In this document: positions 47,679-58,840 of the stretch, piece after piece
How the letters are laid out: each line of letters starts with the position of its first letter
Numbering within the stretch: position 1 is the first letter of the stretch
Translations under genes and position numbers: made by a program
The notes under the pieces: model-generated
Database searches by the model: none
The model's input: the letters and a program-made list of their open reading frames with translations, nothing else
What the model was told of the DNA's origin: nothing
From: Mesodorylaimus sp. YZB2_4
Lineage: Eukaryota; Nematoda; Enoplea; Dorylaimida; Dorylaimidae
DNA length: 64,000 nucleotides
NCBI GenBank assembly: GCA_030248295.1
Contig: JASANH010001202.1
Location: 310,001-374,000, forward strand
Direction of reading: 5' to 3'

Positions 47679-47935
47679 TGCGCGATACTTCCTAAAAATT
47701 CGAAAGAATTTTGTGGACTTCTGATTAAGCAAATGTCAAAATTTTTCTAACAGTTTTGCTTCTTATAATCACGGTATGCCGTACCGCACTGCAACAATTT
47801 ACAAACAATGAATCGCTCGGCTTGTCAAAGCAGAATTTCAGGATATTGACCATTCAAAAGATCTAGACATTCAACACTTTGCAGGCAGCCTACCATCGAC
47901 CCGATGATACTGTTTTCCTTGCCTGGTCGTTAAAA

Positions 47936-47943
47936 GGGGGAAG
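47936..47943. repeat. 8-bp target-site duplication (left) of hAT-like MITE 2
   Basis: GGGGGAAG, repeated exactly at 48620-48627. Confidence 0.75.
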
Positions 47944-48619
47944 TAGCGTTCGTTCGGGATCATTATTTTCGGGATCGGTATCGGGATCGGGACTCGCTTA
48001 ATCCCGACCGGGATCGGGACAGGATCGGGATTTTGTGAAGAGAGCGCTTTTCATTGGCTATAGATGACCTACAACCCACCCTGAGTAGCCAGCAAATTAA
48101 AAGCCACAGATTCCCTTTCCTTGGATAATTTTTAGTGCAGTATTTATCATTGCATTCAAAATCAGGCAAGCGAAGAATCAGTTACAAATCAGCAAACAAA
48201 TCCCCTCCTTCTCCTCTATCAATTCAATCATCCGCCAAGGTCTCTATATTTCCCCTTCTGAAATATTTTGATGGCCATGACCATCTGAGTCAGTGTCAAG
48301 CAGAATGTCGCCCGCTTCTGCAGCAGGCCCACCATCTAATGATGGCAAATGCGGGCTGTTACTATATCCAACTGGGCGCAAATCGTACATCAGAAAAAGC
48401 AGGACTTGTGCATTTTATGGGAGTAGTTTCATCCGATCATGCCAGTATCACCCCTACAGCTCGTTTCCCATACACCAGCCCCATTCCCTGTTGCAATAAA
48501 AACATTCTATCACCACAATATTCAGTCCCCAATCCCGAACACTTTTTATCGGGATCGGGATCGGGAGGGGCAATCCCGACCGGGATCGGGATCGGGACCG
48601 GGATCCCGAACGAACGCTG
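47944..48619. mobile_element. Non-autonomous hAT-like element (MITE 2, 676 bp)
   Basis: Ends TAGCGTTCGTTCGGGATC and, reversed, CAGCGTTCGTTCGGGATC, fitting the hAT end rule YAGNG. Exact 8-bp duplications GGGGGAAG flank it. Subterminal arrays of CGGGATCGGGAT occur on both sides (47955-48035 and 48545-48605), each also holding AATCCCGACCGGGATCGG. No transposase inside. It lies 260 bp upstream of the LRPPRC-like start codon. Confidence 0.8.
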
Positions 48620-48639
48620 GGGGGAAGGGGTCGACTTTT

Positions 48640-48800
48640 GGCCCTTCCCCCGCGGGCAGGGAGTTTGTTAGTTGACCCAATCTTGCCATCGACTAGGGTC
48701 AATACAAGATGCATACTGGGCAAGAGCGCGAGTTGGTTTGATCGCTACTCCGCGATGTCGGCGGTTACCGCATGGGCTAACCATACCCAGTCCGTGCCCC
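48640..48800 (-). repeat. SINE family B, copy, truncated
   Basis: Reverse complement of the right part of 29855-30235: TTGTTAGTTGACCC, CTTGCCATCGACTAGGGTCA, GGGCAAGAG, GATGTCGGCGGTTACC. It directly adjoins MITE 2. The tRNA head is not clear. Confidence 0.6.
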
Positions 48801-49772
48801 GTGATGGATTTTTCATAATTTTTCGTGTAAGAGGTCTCATCTGCAGCTAAGTTCCTCTGACCAAGAAGCACTTTGAACACAGCTACGCCAGCTGACCGAT
48901 TTAAAGATAGCTCAACCAACGCTGGGCAAGTTTGGACCAAAACTTCCGCAAGCCGTGATGACAGCAACATTTCCCGACTTTTGGCGGTTTCTCAGAAAAA
49001 GCGGCGCTCTTATACTTTGGCTCCCCACGGATATTTAGTTGAGCTTCTTGCATAAGCCTAGCTCTGAGCTTTATATATACCTAAGCCTAAGCCTTAAGTT
49101 TAAGGAAAAAGCGACACTACACACACATGCGCCTGGGATCAACGCACAAGAGTGTCAAAATTTCGAATTTCCCAACTTTTCCCGGTTCTCAGCAGCGTTT
49201 AAATCACCTCTCCAAATAAGCTTACTACCTTGCTCGTGATCGTGAACAACATCGGAAAAAAGCCAGAACGTGAGAGCAGCCACGCATTTCGTTTGTCAAA
49301 AGCATCAAAATCATTTTTGACCGATAACCTAAAACCAAAGCAAATCATTTCCATCCAAAACTCACAGAAACGCTTACTATTTTTCAAAATCTACGCTTTC
49401 AAAATCGTCTTTAGCTGCATAAAAGCAGAAACAAAAATTTTTAATGAGAATAGGAATGTAATTTTTACGCGCACTAGCAGACATAAGTTGTTTTCTACAG
49501 AGCGGCAAATTCAAAAATCAGTTACCTGATTTGGTTCTAGGACGCAAATTACTGTACTCCAGAATTAAGGCCGGTCTGCGAAAGGGGAAGACTGAAACGT
49601 TTGTGCTTGCCTAATATTTTATTCATACACACAGTCACTTGATCAGTTGTGAGTCAAGTGCATTTCGGATCACTCGGACACAACAATTAATGTCTCCTTG
49701 AAAGCAATAGCCAAAAAGTGATCAAAGCATTCAAAAAATGCACATGTCACAATGTCATCGCTTGGTCAACAG
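48801..49772. other. Gene-free stretch
   Basis: Probably eroded repeats in the left part and the ATG12 3' UTR on the right. No supported coding frame. Confidence 0.35.
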
Positions 49773-50249
49773 TCATCCCCAAGCTTGGGTCCTGCTATAG
49801 TGCAGAATTAACTTGCCATCCCCGCCTCCAAAGCAATTATACAAATTATCAATCGTTTGATCAAGAGCAGGTGCAAAACTTTGACGAACGTACAAGAATA
49901 GAGACTCGGACGCTTCTAACTTTAAATATTTTCTTATATTCCCACTGACCCATGCAACCGTTTTCGATAAGGGTACGTTCCATTTCGACTGTTTCAATAT
50001 GGGCGCATCGCCGACTGGTTTGAAGATGACTTCGATCTTTGATAGAGGAGCGGAAGGAACTGATGAAGGCGTCTCTGCTGCCGATGGCGTGCTGGGCTGA
50101 TCAGTTGGTGATGAATCAGCACGTTCGGTCGCTCTGGATGGAGAAGATGGGGTTTCTGACGCGGGAGTCGTAGCGGGGGTCTCGCTTGGATTTGGGGTGT
50201 CAGACGACGGAGATGGTTCGGGAGCTTCCGAAGACTCTTCGCTACTCAT
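49773..50249 (-). CDS. ATG12: Ubiquitin-like autophagy protein ATG12
   Basis: A single uninterrupted exon; 158 aa. Residues 1-70 are a disordered Ser/Pro/Thr/Glu-rich leader (MSSEESSEAPEPSPSSDTPN and similar). From KIEVIFKPVGDAPILKQSKW the ubiquitin-like fold follows vertebrate ATG12 almost step for step: RKYLKLEASESLFLYVRQSF, APALDQTIDNLYNCFG, then GDGKLILHYSRTQAWG ending in the C-terminal Gly that forms the isopeptide bond with ATG5. ATG7 and ATG10 are the activating and conjugating enzymes. The ATG12-ATG5 conjugate promotes ATG8 lipidation on the phagophore. Start chosen at MSSEES; no other ATG is nearby in frame. It lies 257 bp downstream of SPTSS on the same strand. Confidence 0.95.
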   Translation of the reverse strand: MSSEESSEAPEPSPSSDTPNPSETPATTPASETPSSPSRATERADSSPTDQPSTPSAAETPSSVPSAPLSKIEVIFKPVGDAPILKQSKWNVPLSKTVAWVSGNIRKYLKLEASESLFLYVRQSFAPALDQTIDNLYNCFGGGDGKLILHYSRTQAWG

Positions 50250-50506
50250 CGTGCCTATTGAAAAGGTTAAACACAAAATATTTCTGGTTAAAATCGATTT
50301 TTAAATATAGAAACGCATAAAGCGATTTATTCAAATAGATACAACTACACTACGAAACGTTTACTTCTGCATAGATCCCTTGTTATGATAACTGAACACC
50401 TAATCAGACACTGAAAACATCATAGTCAAATACAGTACTAAGCGTAATTCTATCAAAGAGAAATGTTCCAAAAAGGCTTGACTTTCTCCAGGTCCGAATA
50501 ACATTC

Positions 50507-50794
50507 CTATAATTCGTCTGATGTTCCACCGGCCACAAGTCCGCCAACTCCGAAGATTGAACCAAGAACGGATGTGGGAAATGACGGAATGAAGGCCCAA
50601 AGCGAGTAAATGCACGTGACCAACAAGCAGACAATAATGACGTTGAAAATGGCACGTTCCCACGGCTCCAACATGTACAAAGCTGTGACCAGCAGATATT
50701 GCAAATAAAGCCACGATAGAAAGTTTTTGAAGCGTTTAAATGACGAAACGGGCTCCGCTGTCGATTTCTCATCCGGATTTGACGTCGATGACAT
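50507..50794 (-). CDS. SPTSS: Small subunit of serine palmitoyltransferase
   Basis: A single exon, 95 aa (human ssSPTa 71, ssSPTb 76). The core LSWLYLQYLLVTALYMLEPW followed by ERAIFN is the family signature and nearly identical to the human protein. A second hydrophobic segment IIVCLLVTCIYSLWAFIP follows, then a Gly-rich C-terminal extension (GVGGLVAGGTSDEL) not present in vertebrates. A 20-residue polar leader precedes the core. The subunit sits in the ER membrane, activates the SPTLC1-SPTLC2 complex and tunes acyl-CoA chain length in the first step of sphingolipid synthesis. Whether it matches the a or b form cannot be told; invertebrates usually have one. Confidence 0.95.
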   Translation of the reverse strand: MSSTSNPDEKSTAEPVSSFKRFKNFLSWLYLQYLLVTALYMLEPWERAIFNVIIVCLLVTCIYSLWAFIPSFPTSVLGSIFGVGGLVAGGTSDEL

Positions 50795-51738
50795 GGCCAC
50801 TGGATCTAAAATGACGAAGTTATACAGAAGGCCTGATACTGTGGGTCAAACAAAAAATGATTACCTAGACATATATGATAAGCCATAAAAGGTGTACAGT
50901 GTACGCCAAAGCTGTTGCCTTATACACTGTAGGCCAAGTGCCGAAAGGGAAGTCACTGATGATCAATTAGGTATTTTAGGTACAGCACAAAACCAATGTA
51001 AGTAGGCCTAGAGGTCATCAGACTATGTATCGCCTGTGACCCTCAGGTTAGTAGGGAAACACGATACAGTATTCAAACTGCATGCTTGCTTAAGGCTGGC
51101 GCTAGCGTACATAATTCACAGGGAGCAAAAATTTTCTAAATCCAAAAGATAAGGCCTATACATTGGGTACTATAAAATGGATGGGACTTTTTGAACACCT
51201 AACCTATTTGCTTTCATCGTAACTAAACCCAGCTCCAGAAACGACTGCTTACTTTTACTTTATCCTGCGAATCCTTAAAATTTGGAGGGAAACTATTTAG
51301 ATAGAATGGAAAATCATGAAATTGGATGACACACCAATCACACCAATCGTGGCGAAAGAAATGGCGGATTTAGCAGACACTCTCACAACCTACCTGAATT
51401 TAACGCGCTAAATTCAAATTTTAAATGTTGCGCTTCGACCCACGAAGGTTGCTACTGGTAAAACGACAAAAGCAGTTGCTTCCTCTCGTTATATTCATAT
51501 CATAAAGTCTTACGCACTCGAGCAAGAAACTAGCAATAAGATCAATAATGTGTGTATTTTTGAGCATCTTGCTGTAGAAACTAGTTTCAGTGCGTCAGTC
51601 AACAAAATTTAGGGCGTTGACCGAAATCCTGAATCGTATAGTAACTCAAAGTTGGTGCACGAATAAATTCTGATGTTTACTTGCGCGTTTAAATATTCTC
51701 GATCTTTGCCAAGTAGGGGGTAGAATTAAGTGGAAGCC
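50795..51738. other. Divergent intergenic region (SPTSS / PLD)
   Basis: 945 bp between head-to-head genes, so it holds both promoters. No clear TATA box or repeat. Confidence 0.4.
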
Positions 51739-54700
51739 ATGGAACAGGCGCCATTGGCTCAGGCCGAAAGCTATGTGTCTTTGGCATGGGAAGTGGGTAG
51801 ACAAGGGAAAGCAGAAAATATTGAGGAGCATGATTTTGTCGATAACGAATTAGCGTTTGGTAAGTCGATGCCTTAGGGTTGCCTGTGGCTGCCAAGAAAT
51901 GTGCACCCACTGTCCATCAGGCTGGACTGATCGTGAGTACCTGCATGATGCAAAATATCTTTTCCAGATCAAATCCCTTACATTTCCATTTACGATACGA
52001 AAGATGAAGTCCGCCAGCGCGGTTATTTCATTCCTGCGTTTCCTGTTTCTGCGTCTATCACGAAGGTGGAGAGAAGACAAGGCCGCCTCGCAAGACTGAT
52101 AAGTCCTTATGTGTAAGTGCTGCCTACTGCATAGCCAGCACTTGACACTGTATGCAGTGCATGGCTCGTCTACAGATATACCATACAACTCCAGCATGGG
52201 CCGTATGAATGGACCATTCAACGCAGATACGGTGAATTCCAGAGACTCAATAACAGTTTGAAGATCCATCGCGTTGCTGCCCTCATCACATCGCCGTTCG
52301 ACAGGTCAGACTTCACCGTTTTTCATCTGTGTCACCATACCAGCCTACTCCAACAGTCAAAATCTTGCTTCAGAGACCTTGACGAAACTGTGCTTTCGTT
52401 TAGTACAGTTGACGGCTTAGTGGAAATGGATCCAGAAGGGAATGCTGATCTCTCACGACGGCGAAGCGACCCTAGCTTAATTGCAAGCACGGAATCAAAA
52501 TTCGAAGCGGCCGCAACTCCACTTCTACCCCAAGAATCTAGCACTAGCGATAAGCCGAAAAGGAAAAGATCTCTCCCTGTGACTGCCAGGGTCAGACCTG
52601 CTATCAGTGACAATAATATCAGGAGAGCGAGAAGACGAGAAATGTTGGAACGGACATTGCCGGACTTCCCAACCATTCCAGATCTGTTCATCAGCGAGGA
52701 GAATGTTACGCGAAGGAGGGTAAGTTAACGTCATTTCCGGCTTTTTCACTAACTTGTGCATTTTTCTGTAGGCGAGGCTAGAAAACTACCTCAAGGCAGT
52801 ATTAAAGATCCCTGCTTACCGAGACCACCCTGAAACTGTAAGTTAGTCCTTTTAGTCCCAAAAACCTGGGCTCCCATCTCACCGCTTTTTAGGCTCGTTT
52901 TCTGGGCGTCAGTCGTCTCTCATTCGTGCACAACTTAGGAGCAAAAGACAAAGAAGGCGTTGTGGAGATACGGCCGAATAAGTGCCAATGTTTAGGTCCC
53001 GATGCGCAGAACTGCTGTTTGGCCTATTGTGTCAATTGGAGAGATGTGTAAGTGGGAGAGATTGTAAGATTACGGAACTAGGAGACCCACTGCGCTCTGA
53101 CAGATCAGATCTAACGTAAGTTTGTAGCTTTTGCACAGAATAATGAAAGTGTATACGACTGGGTCCGTATTACTGGAGGGAGTGACCGGCCAAGTGAGTC
53201 TTTCGACCTGGTCCATGGCTGAAACATCATCCTTACGGGGCTCCCAGCTGCCGGCTCCGCGCAGATGATCGATTGCCAGTCGAGCCTATGCAGTGCATGG
53301 CGAAGAATGTTCTCGCAGTACATTCAAACAATGATTATTAGAAGCATCCGCATTTGTCTGTCATAGGTGCCAGCGCAGAAGGCAGGCCAGCATGAGATGG
53401 GTTAGGCACACATACGAGTATCTGATAACATGGCTGATGGCGCAGTGAAGCAAATTAGGGCGTTTTTTAGATGGCTGACAATCAAAGATAGTTTTGTGGC
53501 CGTGATCGATCATCGGAAGGAAACGATTCTTGATGTGATGCTTTTCGAAAAGGATTTCGACTGTTATACTCAACTCGAATATCCAGGCGATCGAAGAGAA
53601 GCAGTGAGGAAAGGACTATTTATCACCAATAAGCAGCGACACCTCACGCTGAAATGCGATAGTGTCGAGGAAGCAATCAGTTGGAAAAGCAGCATTGAGG
53701 ACGCTACTATGATCACTGGTGGTACTTGGAGTGACGAGCATCCATACGGTAGTTCCTATCCAATAAGAGAACAGGTCTTTGGCCAGTGGTTTGTGGACGG
53801 GCGATCGTATATGGACCACATAGCTAACATTATTGAATTGGCCAAGGAGGAGATATTCATCGCAGATTTTACTTTGAATGTCAAGATTTACATGAAAAGA
53901 CCAATCAGTGGTGATCACTGGAGATTAGATTTGCTGCTAAAACGTAAGGCGGACGAAGGAGTAAAAATATTTGTGCTATTATATCAAGAAATCGCCAGCT
54001 TTTTGCCTGGAATTGGAAGTTATGAAACAGAAATATACCTCACTTCATTGAGCCCGAACATTAAGGTAAGAGCAGGAATTATGATGCAAAAGGGTAGACA
54101 CGGGGAACCATAACCACTGTATCGATGAGCAGGACAGGGGTGTCAGGGGATACCAGCCGCAATCTTCCTCCATTTTCCAGCATGTTGCTTCCCACAAAAT
54201 GCTGCGTGCCCATGACTCACCTCATGCGGCCTGCCTGGTACTTATATAAGTTGTACATGTAAGCGCATGTGGATTGTTACAAGACGCATGAATCCGCTGC
54301 AGGTTCTTCGCCATCCAAAACTCACGGTCAATATCACACGCCTTGTCTGGGCTCACCATGAAAAGCTGGTTATCGTCGACCAGAAAGTCGCTTTTGTCAG
54401 TGGCATTGATTTATGCTACGGGAGATGGGATGATCACCACCATCGGTGAGTCGGTTCCTATGCTGATTGCCATCACTAAAACCTTCCTTATTTCAGGCTA
54501 GTTGACCTAGGAACCAGGAAACCCGACCCTCTGATACCTGAACAAATCGAATCTGAACAAAACGATGTGATCAGCCAGCTGAAAGAGGTTTATGCACAGC
54601 ATAGTTCGCCCCACCAATCCCCTACGACTAGGAGGAAAGTAGTAAAGAGACAACTGGACTCGAAGCCTCAAAATGAAACGAAACTAACAATTGCTGATAT

Positions 54701-57700
54701 TTTGAATATAGTGAGCAGACTGTTCCGTTTGACTGATGTCTCTACAGCAAACTTTGGTTCTAGAAATATGGCCGCATATCCAATGAGAAATTGGCACCGA
54801 GGTCGAGGTACAGAATGTCTGTATGAGCCATTTTCAGATAATGCGTATTTGAAGCTTTTAGGCAAGTGCCGATCCGGTACGACCAATCTGGGCAACTATG
54901 GCCTGGCAAGGATTACCAGAATCCTATACTCAAGGATTTAGCAGAGCCAGAGAAGGCGTTTGAAGGTGAGAATAGCACTTGCTTTCAGTAATGGCGCAAG
55001 TGAGACAAAGTAAACTCATAATTGGAGCTATAAAAATAACGCAGTCTATCATCGACCATGTTTCGGAGAAAACGAAACCATTTCGATTTCCCTTTTGAGG
55101 CCACGGGTAAAGAGGCCGGAAATTCAAATTCAGTCTGTCTGTCTCAGTTATCAAACTTAGTAATGTTTTTCTTCTATGCAGATCATGGCCATGGTCAGAC
55201 CTGTGCAGTTGCCATGAAAAGGAGCTTGTGTACTGGCCCAAATTCGTGTTCTCCGCTGTCAATATACCCACTTGTATGTCCTACGGGTCAGTGTCAAAGA
55301 GGATATATTGTACTCGAAGAAATACTAATACTGTAGAAGCCTAATCAATAAACCTCGGCCTTCTAGGTACGCTAGGAAGCAGGAGCGCAAAGTCCCAAAT
55401 TTTGTTGGGAGCAAAATCTTTGCCGTGTGTCATGTCCAATTCGTCTCCCTGTTCGAATGTTTTTCTTGCTCGCCCTTTTTTTTCATTTGCCTCTCTTTAC
55501 CATGGTAAGGATGACACATAAGAGCCGATCGAGCACCGTATGAGGAGACTCACTATCTGTACGGACGGAAGTAGTTGAAGGTGGCGTGTCATTGCCACAC
55601 TTTTTAGATACGCTCGACAGGACGATGATACCTCGGCTGCCATGGCACGACATTGGATGCGTGGTGTATGGAAGCATTGCTAGGGATGTCGCACGCCATT
55701 TCATCCAGCGTTGGAATGCAACAAAGGTAAAACCACTTGTGTTAACTTTAAAGGCGTCGCTCCTAGCCTAGCGGGTCCATCTTTCACTCTGGGTGTGCAT
55801 TTGCGCGAGTGTTCGACTCGCGACCCGGGCTGGTAAAGCATGTCGAATTTGGCAATCCCTTCACCCTGATGTGCGCATACGTGCGTTTCGTGATGTAGTA
55901 AAACAGGCAAAAATTGTCGCTGATTGTGAGTTTCTTCATCTACATACTTGCTGTTTGTACAAAAGCCACTGAAATGGTCAACGTGGCAACGTTTCAGGTA
56001 GAATTGGCATATGAAAAAGAGGCGGTCCCATTCCTTCTTCCGAAATCATACGAGAATGTGCGAGTGGCGAAAGTGTTTCGTCAAATGTCAACCATGTGCA
56101 ATGCTCAGGTACCTGTATATTAAAATAGAATATCGGCATAAAAAACAAAAGAAACTGAACAATTCAGGTCCTTCGAAGTTCAACGGACTGGTCGACTGGC
56201 CAGGACAGCACGGAAGACAGTATCCGAAAGGCTTACTTAAAGTTGATCGAAGATGCCAAATATTATGTGTACATTGAAGTAAGTGAGCGAATATGGTTGG
56301 GAAAGAGCTGTCAGACATCACCAAAATGGTTCTTCCGACTATCGTATAGAGATGATTGCATTTGTCATGTGCACAAATCTATGTTTCATTTTTAGAATCA
56401 ATTCTTTATCAGCACCAATGCCGGACCGGAAGTATTAAACGAAATTTCCGAGGCCATATATGCTCGAATAGTTCGCTCACATCAGAATAGGGAGACATTC
56501 CGGGTGTACGTTATCATGCCGGTAGGTGACCACGTAGGCAGTGCCGTGCTATGGTTTAAATGAAACTATTTTATCAGCTCTTACCCGGCTATATGAAGAC
56601 AAGCGGTGCTATGCAAATGGAACTGCACTTCACTTACATGACTATATCAAAGGGGGCAACTAGTCTGCTGAAAAAGCTAAGAGAAGCAGGTGAGGCTTAG
56701 AAAATTTCGGTCTAATGCCTGGAATTGCTCGAGGATTTAAATGACGCGATCAAGACGATAATGAGCCTTTGCTTAGGGGGGAAATACCCAAAGTTCCCAA
56801 GGTGTATGGCCCTTGCATCCAAAACTACAATGATACTTTTTAGACCTTGATGGCTGCCCATGCGCCAAAAGTCATCTGTAGTTTGGTTTTCGGGAAGGCA
56901 CCTCGGGTGTTTCCCTCGTTGGTCTTACTTTACTCTGACTTATGACTTTACACAGGTACTCCTTTTCAGTTGGTGACCCGAGCCAGTACATTTCATTCTG
57001 CTCATTGAGAACTCATGCCGAGCTGTCAGGAAGATTGGTAAGTAAGATACTGAAGCACACCGCCCATCATAACCAAGCTGTAACGTTTACATGGACAAGT
57101 GGGACAAGAGGACAAAACTGTGACCAACAGATCCACATTTTCTCTTTTTCTGCGTCACCTTCACGAATTCGCTTAAACGTGAAATACTTCGCTGTTTTTC
57201 TCCTTTCCTTTACTGTATATGTACAGTAATGTATACATATTGTAAAGCTGACCTTCTCACTCACCCACAGTAGGTTATCTAACAAATGATTTTGGGAAAG
57301 CTCTGGCCAATTTCAGCCAATGTCTTCATGCTTTGGTGCGATTTTCGAAACTGTCGCAGTTCTGTCAGCCCTAATGCTCGTAATAGAGGCCTAGCGAGAG
57401 GCGTCAGGGGTCAGGCTACAGAGGCTTTCACATCAAGCGACGACATCCTTCCCTGCGATCATGCTTGGCACTGAGATTGACCTTCTTTCTTATCAGGTGA
57501 CCGAAATGGTGTACGTTCACAGCAAACTGATAATCGTGGACGACTGCAAATGTCTGATCGGGTCAGCTAACATTAACGATCGATCCCAACTTGGTGGGCG
57601 AGACTCCGAAGTGGCTGTGCTCTTTGAGGACACGCAATTCACCTCGTCAACAATGAACGGACGTTCTTTCGAAGCCGGCCACTTTTCCTCTTCCCTAAGA

Positions 57701-58126
57701 CAACACTTGTTCCGAGAATACTTGGGATTGCTGGCTGATGGCGGCGCCCCTAAAGAAGGCATGACTGTGGCTGATATCGTTGCATCCGATTTCTGGGATA
57801 CGTGGAAGGAAACGGCTGAAAAGAACACATTGATTTATGACAAGGTAGTGCCTATTCGCTACTTTAGTGCACTGATTCATGACTGCCTTTTCCTCCAGGT
57901 TTTCGACTGCTCGCCATCAGATGACGTCAAGACATTGGAACAGTGGGCGCAAAAAGAACAGATCACAACTCCGCTGGCGGAGAGAAATAAAGAAGAAGCA
58001 CTGAGGCTATTAGAGGGCATCCATGGATATTTAGTGTCTTTTTCGACAGAATTCTTGTCAGAGAGTGACTTGCTATCAGAAAAGATGATACTCGAATCAT
58101 GGATGCCCAGTTTTATTTTTACATGA
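51739..58126 (+). CDS. PLD: Phospholipase D (PX-PH-HKD type, PLD1/2)
   Basis: Nineteen exons: 51739-51859, 51968-52112, 52176-52304, 52374-52719, 52772-52837, 52893-53047, 53471-54065, 54303-54445, 54497-54710, 54764-54807, 54862-54965, 55608-55726, 55998-56108, 56168-56278, 56396-56521, 56578-56689, 56970-57037, 57497-57844, 57899-58126; 1094 aa (human PLD1 1074), all junctions in frame. GCCATGG is a strong start context. PX domain about residues 90-130 ([15 protein letters not shown]), then PH domain from about 320 (WLTIKDSF...SISWK-type end). First HKD motif HHEKLVIVD with [11 protein letters not shown]; linker; [11 protein letters not shown] and ARHFIQRWN; second [12 protein letters not shown] with GSANINDRS. 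Hydrolyses phosphatidylcholine to phosphatidic acid and choline at membranes, under ARF/Rho/PKC control in animals. The end is MPSFIFT. Confidence 0.96.
53155..53295. repeat. Repeat family C, copy, in a PLD intron
   Basis: CCGTATTACTGGAGGGAGTG, then CCATGGCTGAAACATCATCC, as at 28584-28722. It lies in PLD intron 6. Confidence 0.55.
55752..55908 (+). repeat. SINE family A, copy 4, in a PLD intron
   Basis: B box GAGTGTTCGACTCGCG, CGGGCTGGTAAAGCATG, GTGCGCATACGTGCG and a GTAGTAAAACA tail, like copy 1. It lies in PLD intron 12, sense. Confidence 0.75.
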
Positions 58127-58840
58127 CACTACGGACGTCAGGGTGTGTCTCGTCGGCGCATTTATTTACGGAGAATAGACTGATAATGAGCGCATGTACC
58201 GAGGTTTTCGTCAGTTCAGGTAGCATGGGGCTGTTTTTCACTTGGCTTATTTTCAGACATGGGCATATCGTGCTATATTTATTTCTCATTTGCTTAATTA
58301 GGGAGGCTTGCTGTGCTCACGTTCAGACCCACGTGAATCGCCTTATTTTTGCAAATAAGTGTTGCTGAGGAGTCACTAAAAAATCAGTGTTGCTGAGGAC
58401 CACACAAAAATCAATAATCTTTGGTCCTTGATCAACAGCAACAGTTTGTCCATTCTTCAAATTGGTCTTTTTGCATTGAGTTGCTTTTTTCCTGGCTTTT
58501 ACAAATAATAATGTAGAATCTGGTATTGAGTCTATTTTTACATTTTAAAATGAATTGATATGCCACCTACTTTCAATTAGTTTAATTGCAGCGAATGCCA
58601 CGTAGGTTATGTGGGGTGCTCTTATAAACATACGCCTGATTTGCTACACGGGTACTTTTGACCTTTGTATTGGCACGCACTCATTTTGCGGGCTGGAACA
58701 TATATCACAATTGCAACACCCACACAACACTTTTTACTGTACATGAAGTACCCAACATGAGTAATGAAGAGAGCGATATTCATGACCCTTGGGAGCATTC
58801 TTAATAAGAAACTCCACATTCACAGCCACATAAGTCACGG
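58127..58840. other. Intergenic region between PLD and the GPCR (tail to tail)
   Basis: Contains the PLD 3' UTR. The phrase AATCAGTGTTGCTGAGGA is partly repeated near 58360-58410. No gene. Confidence 0.4.
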
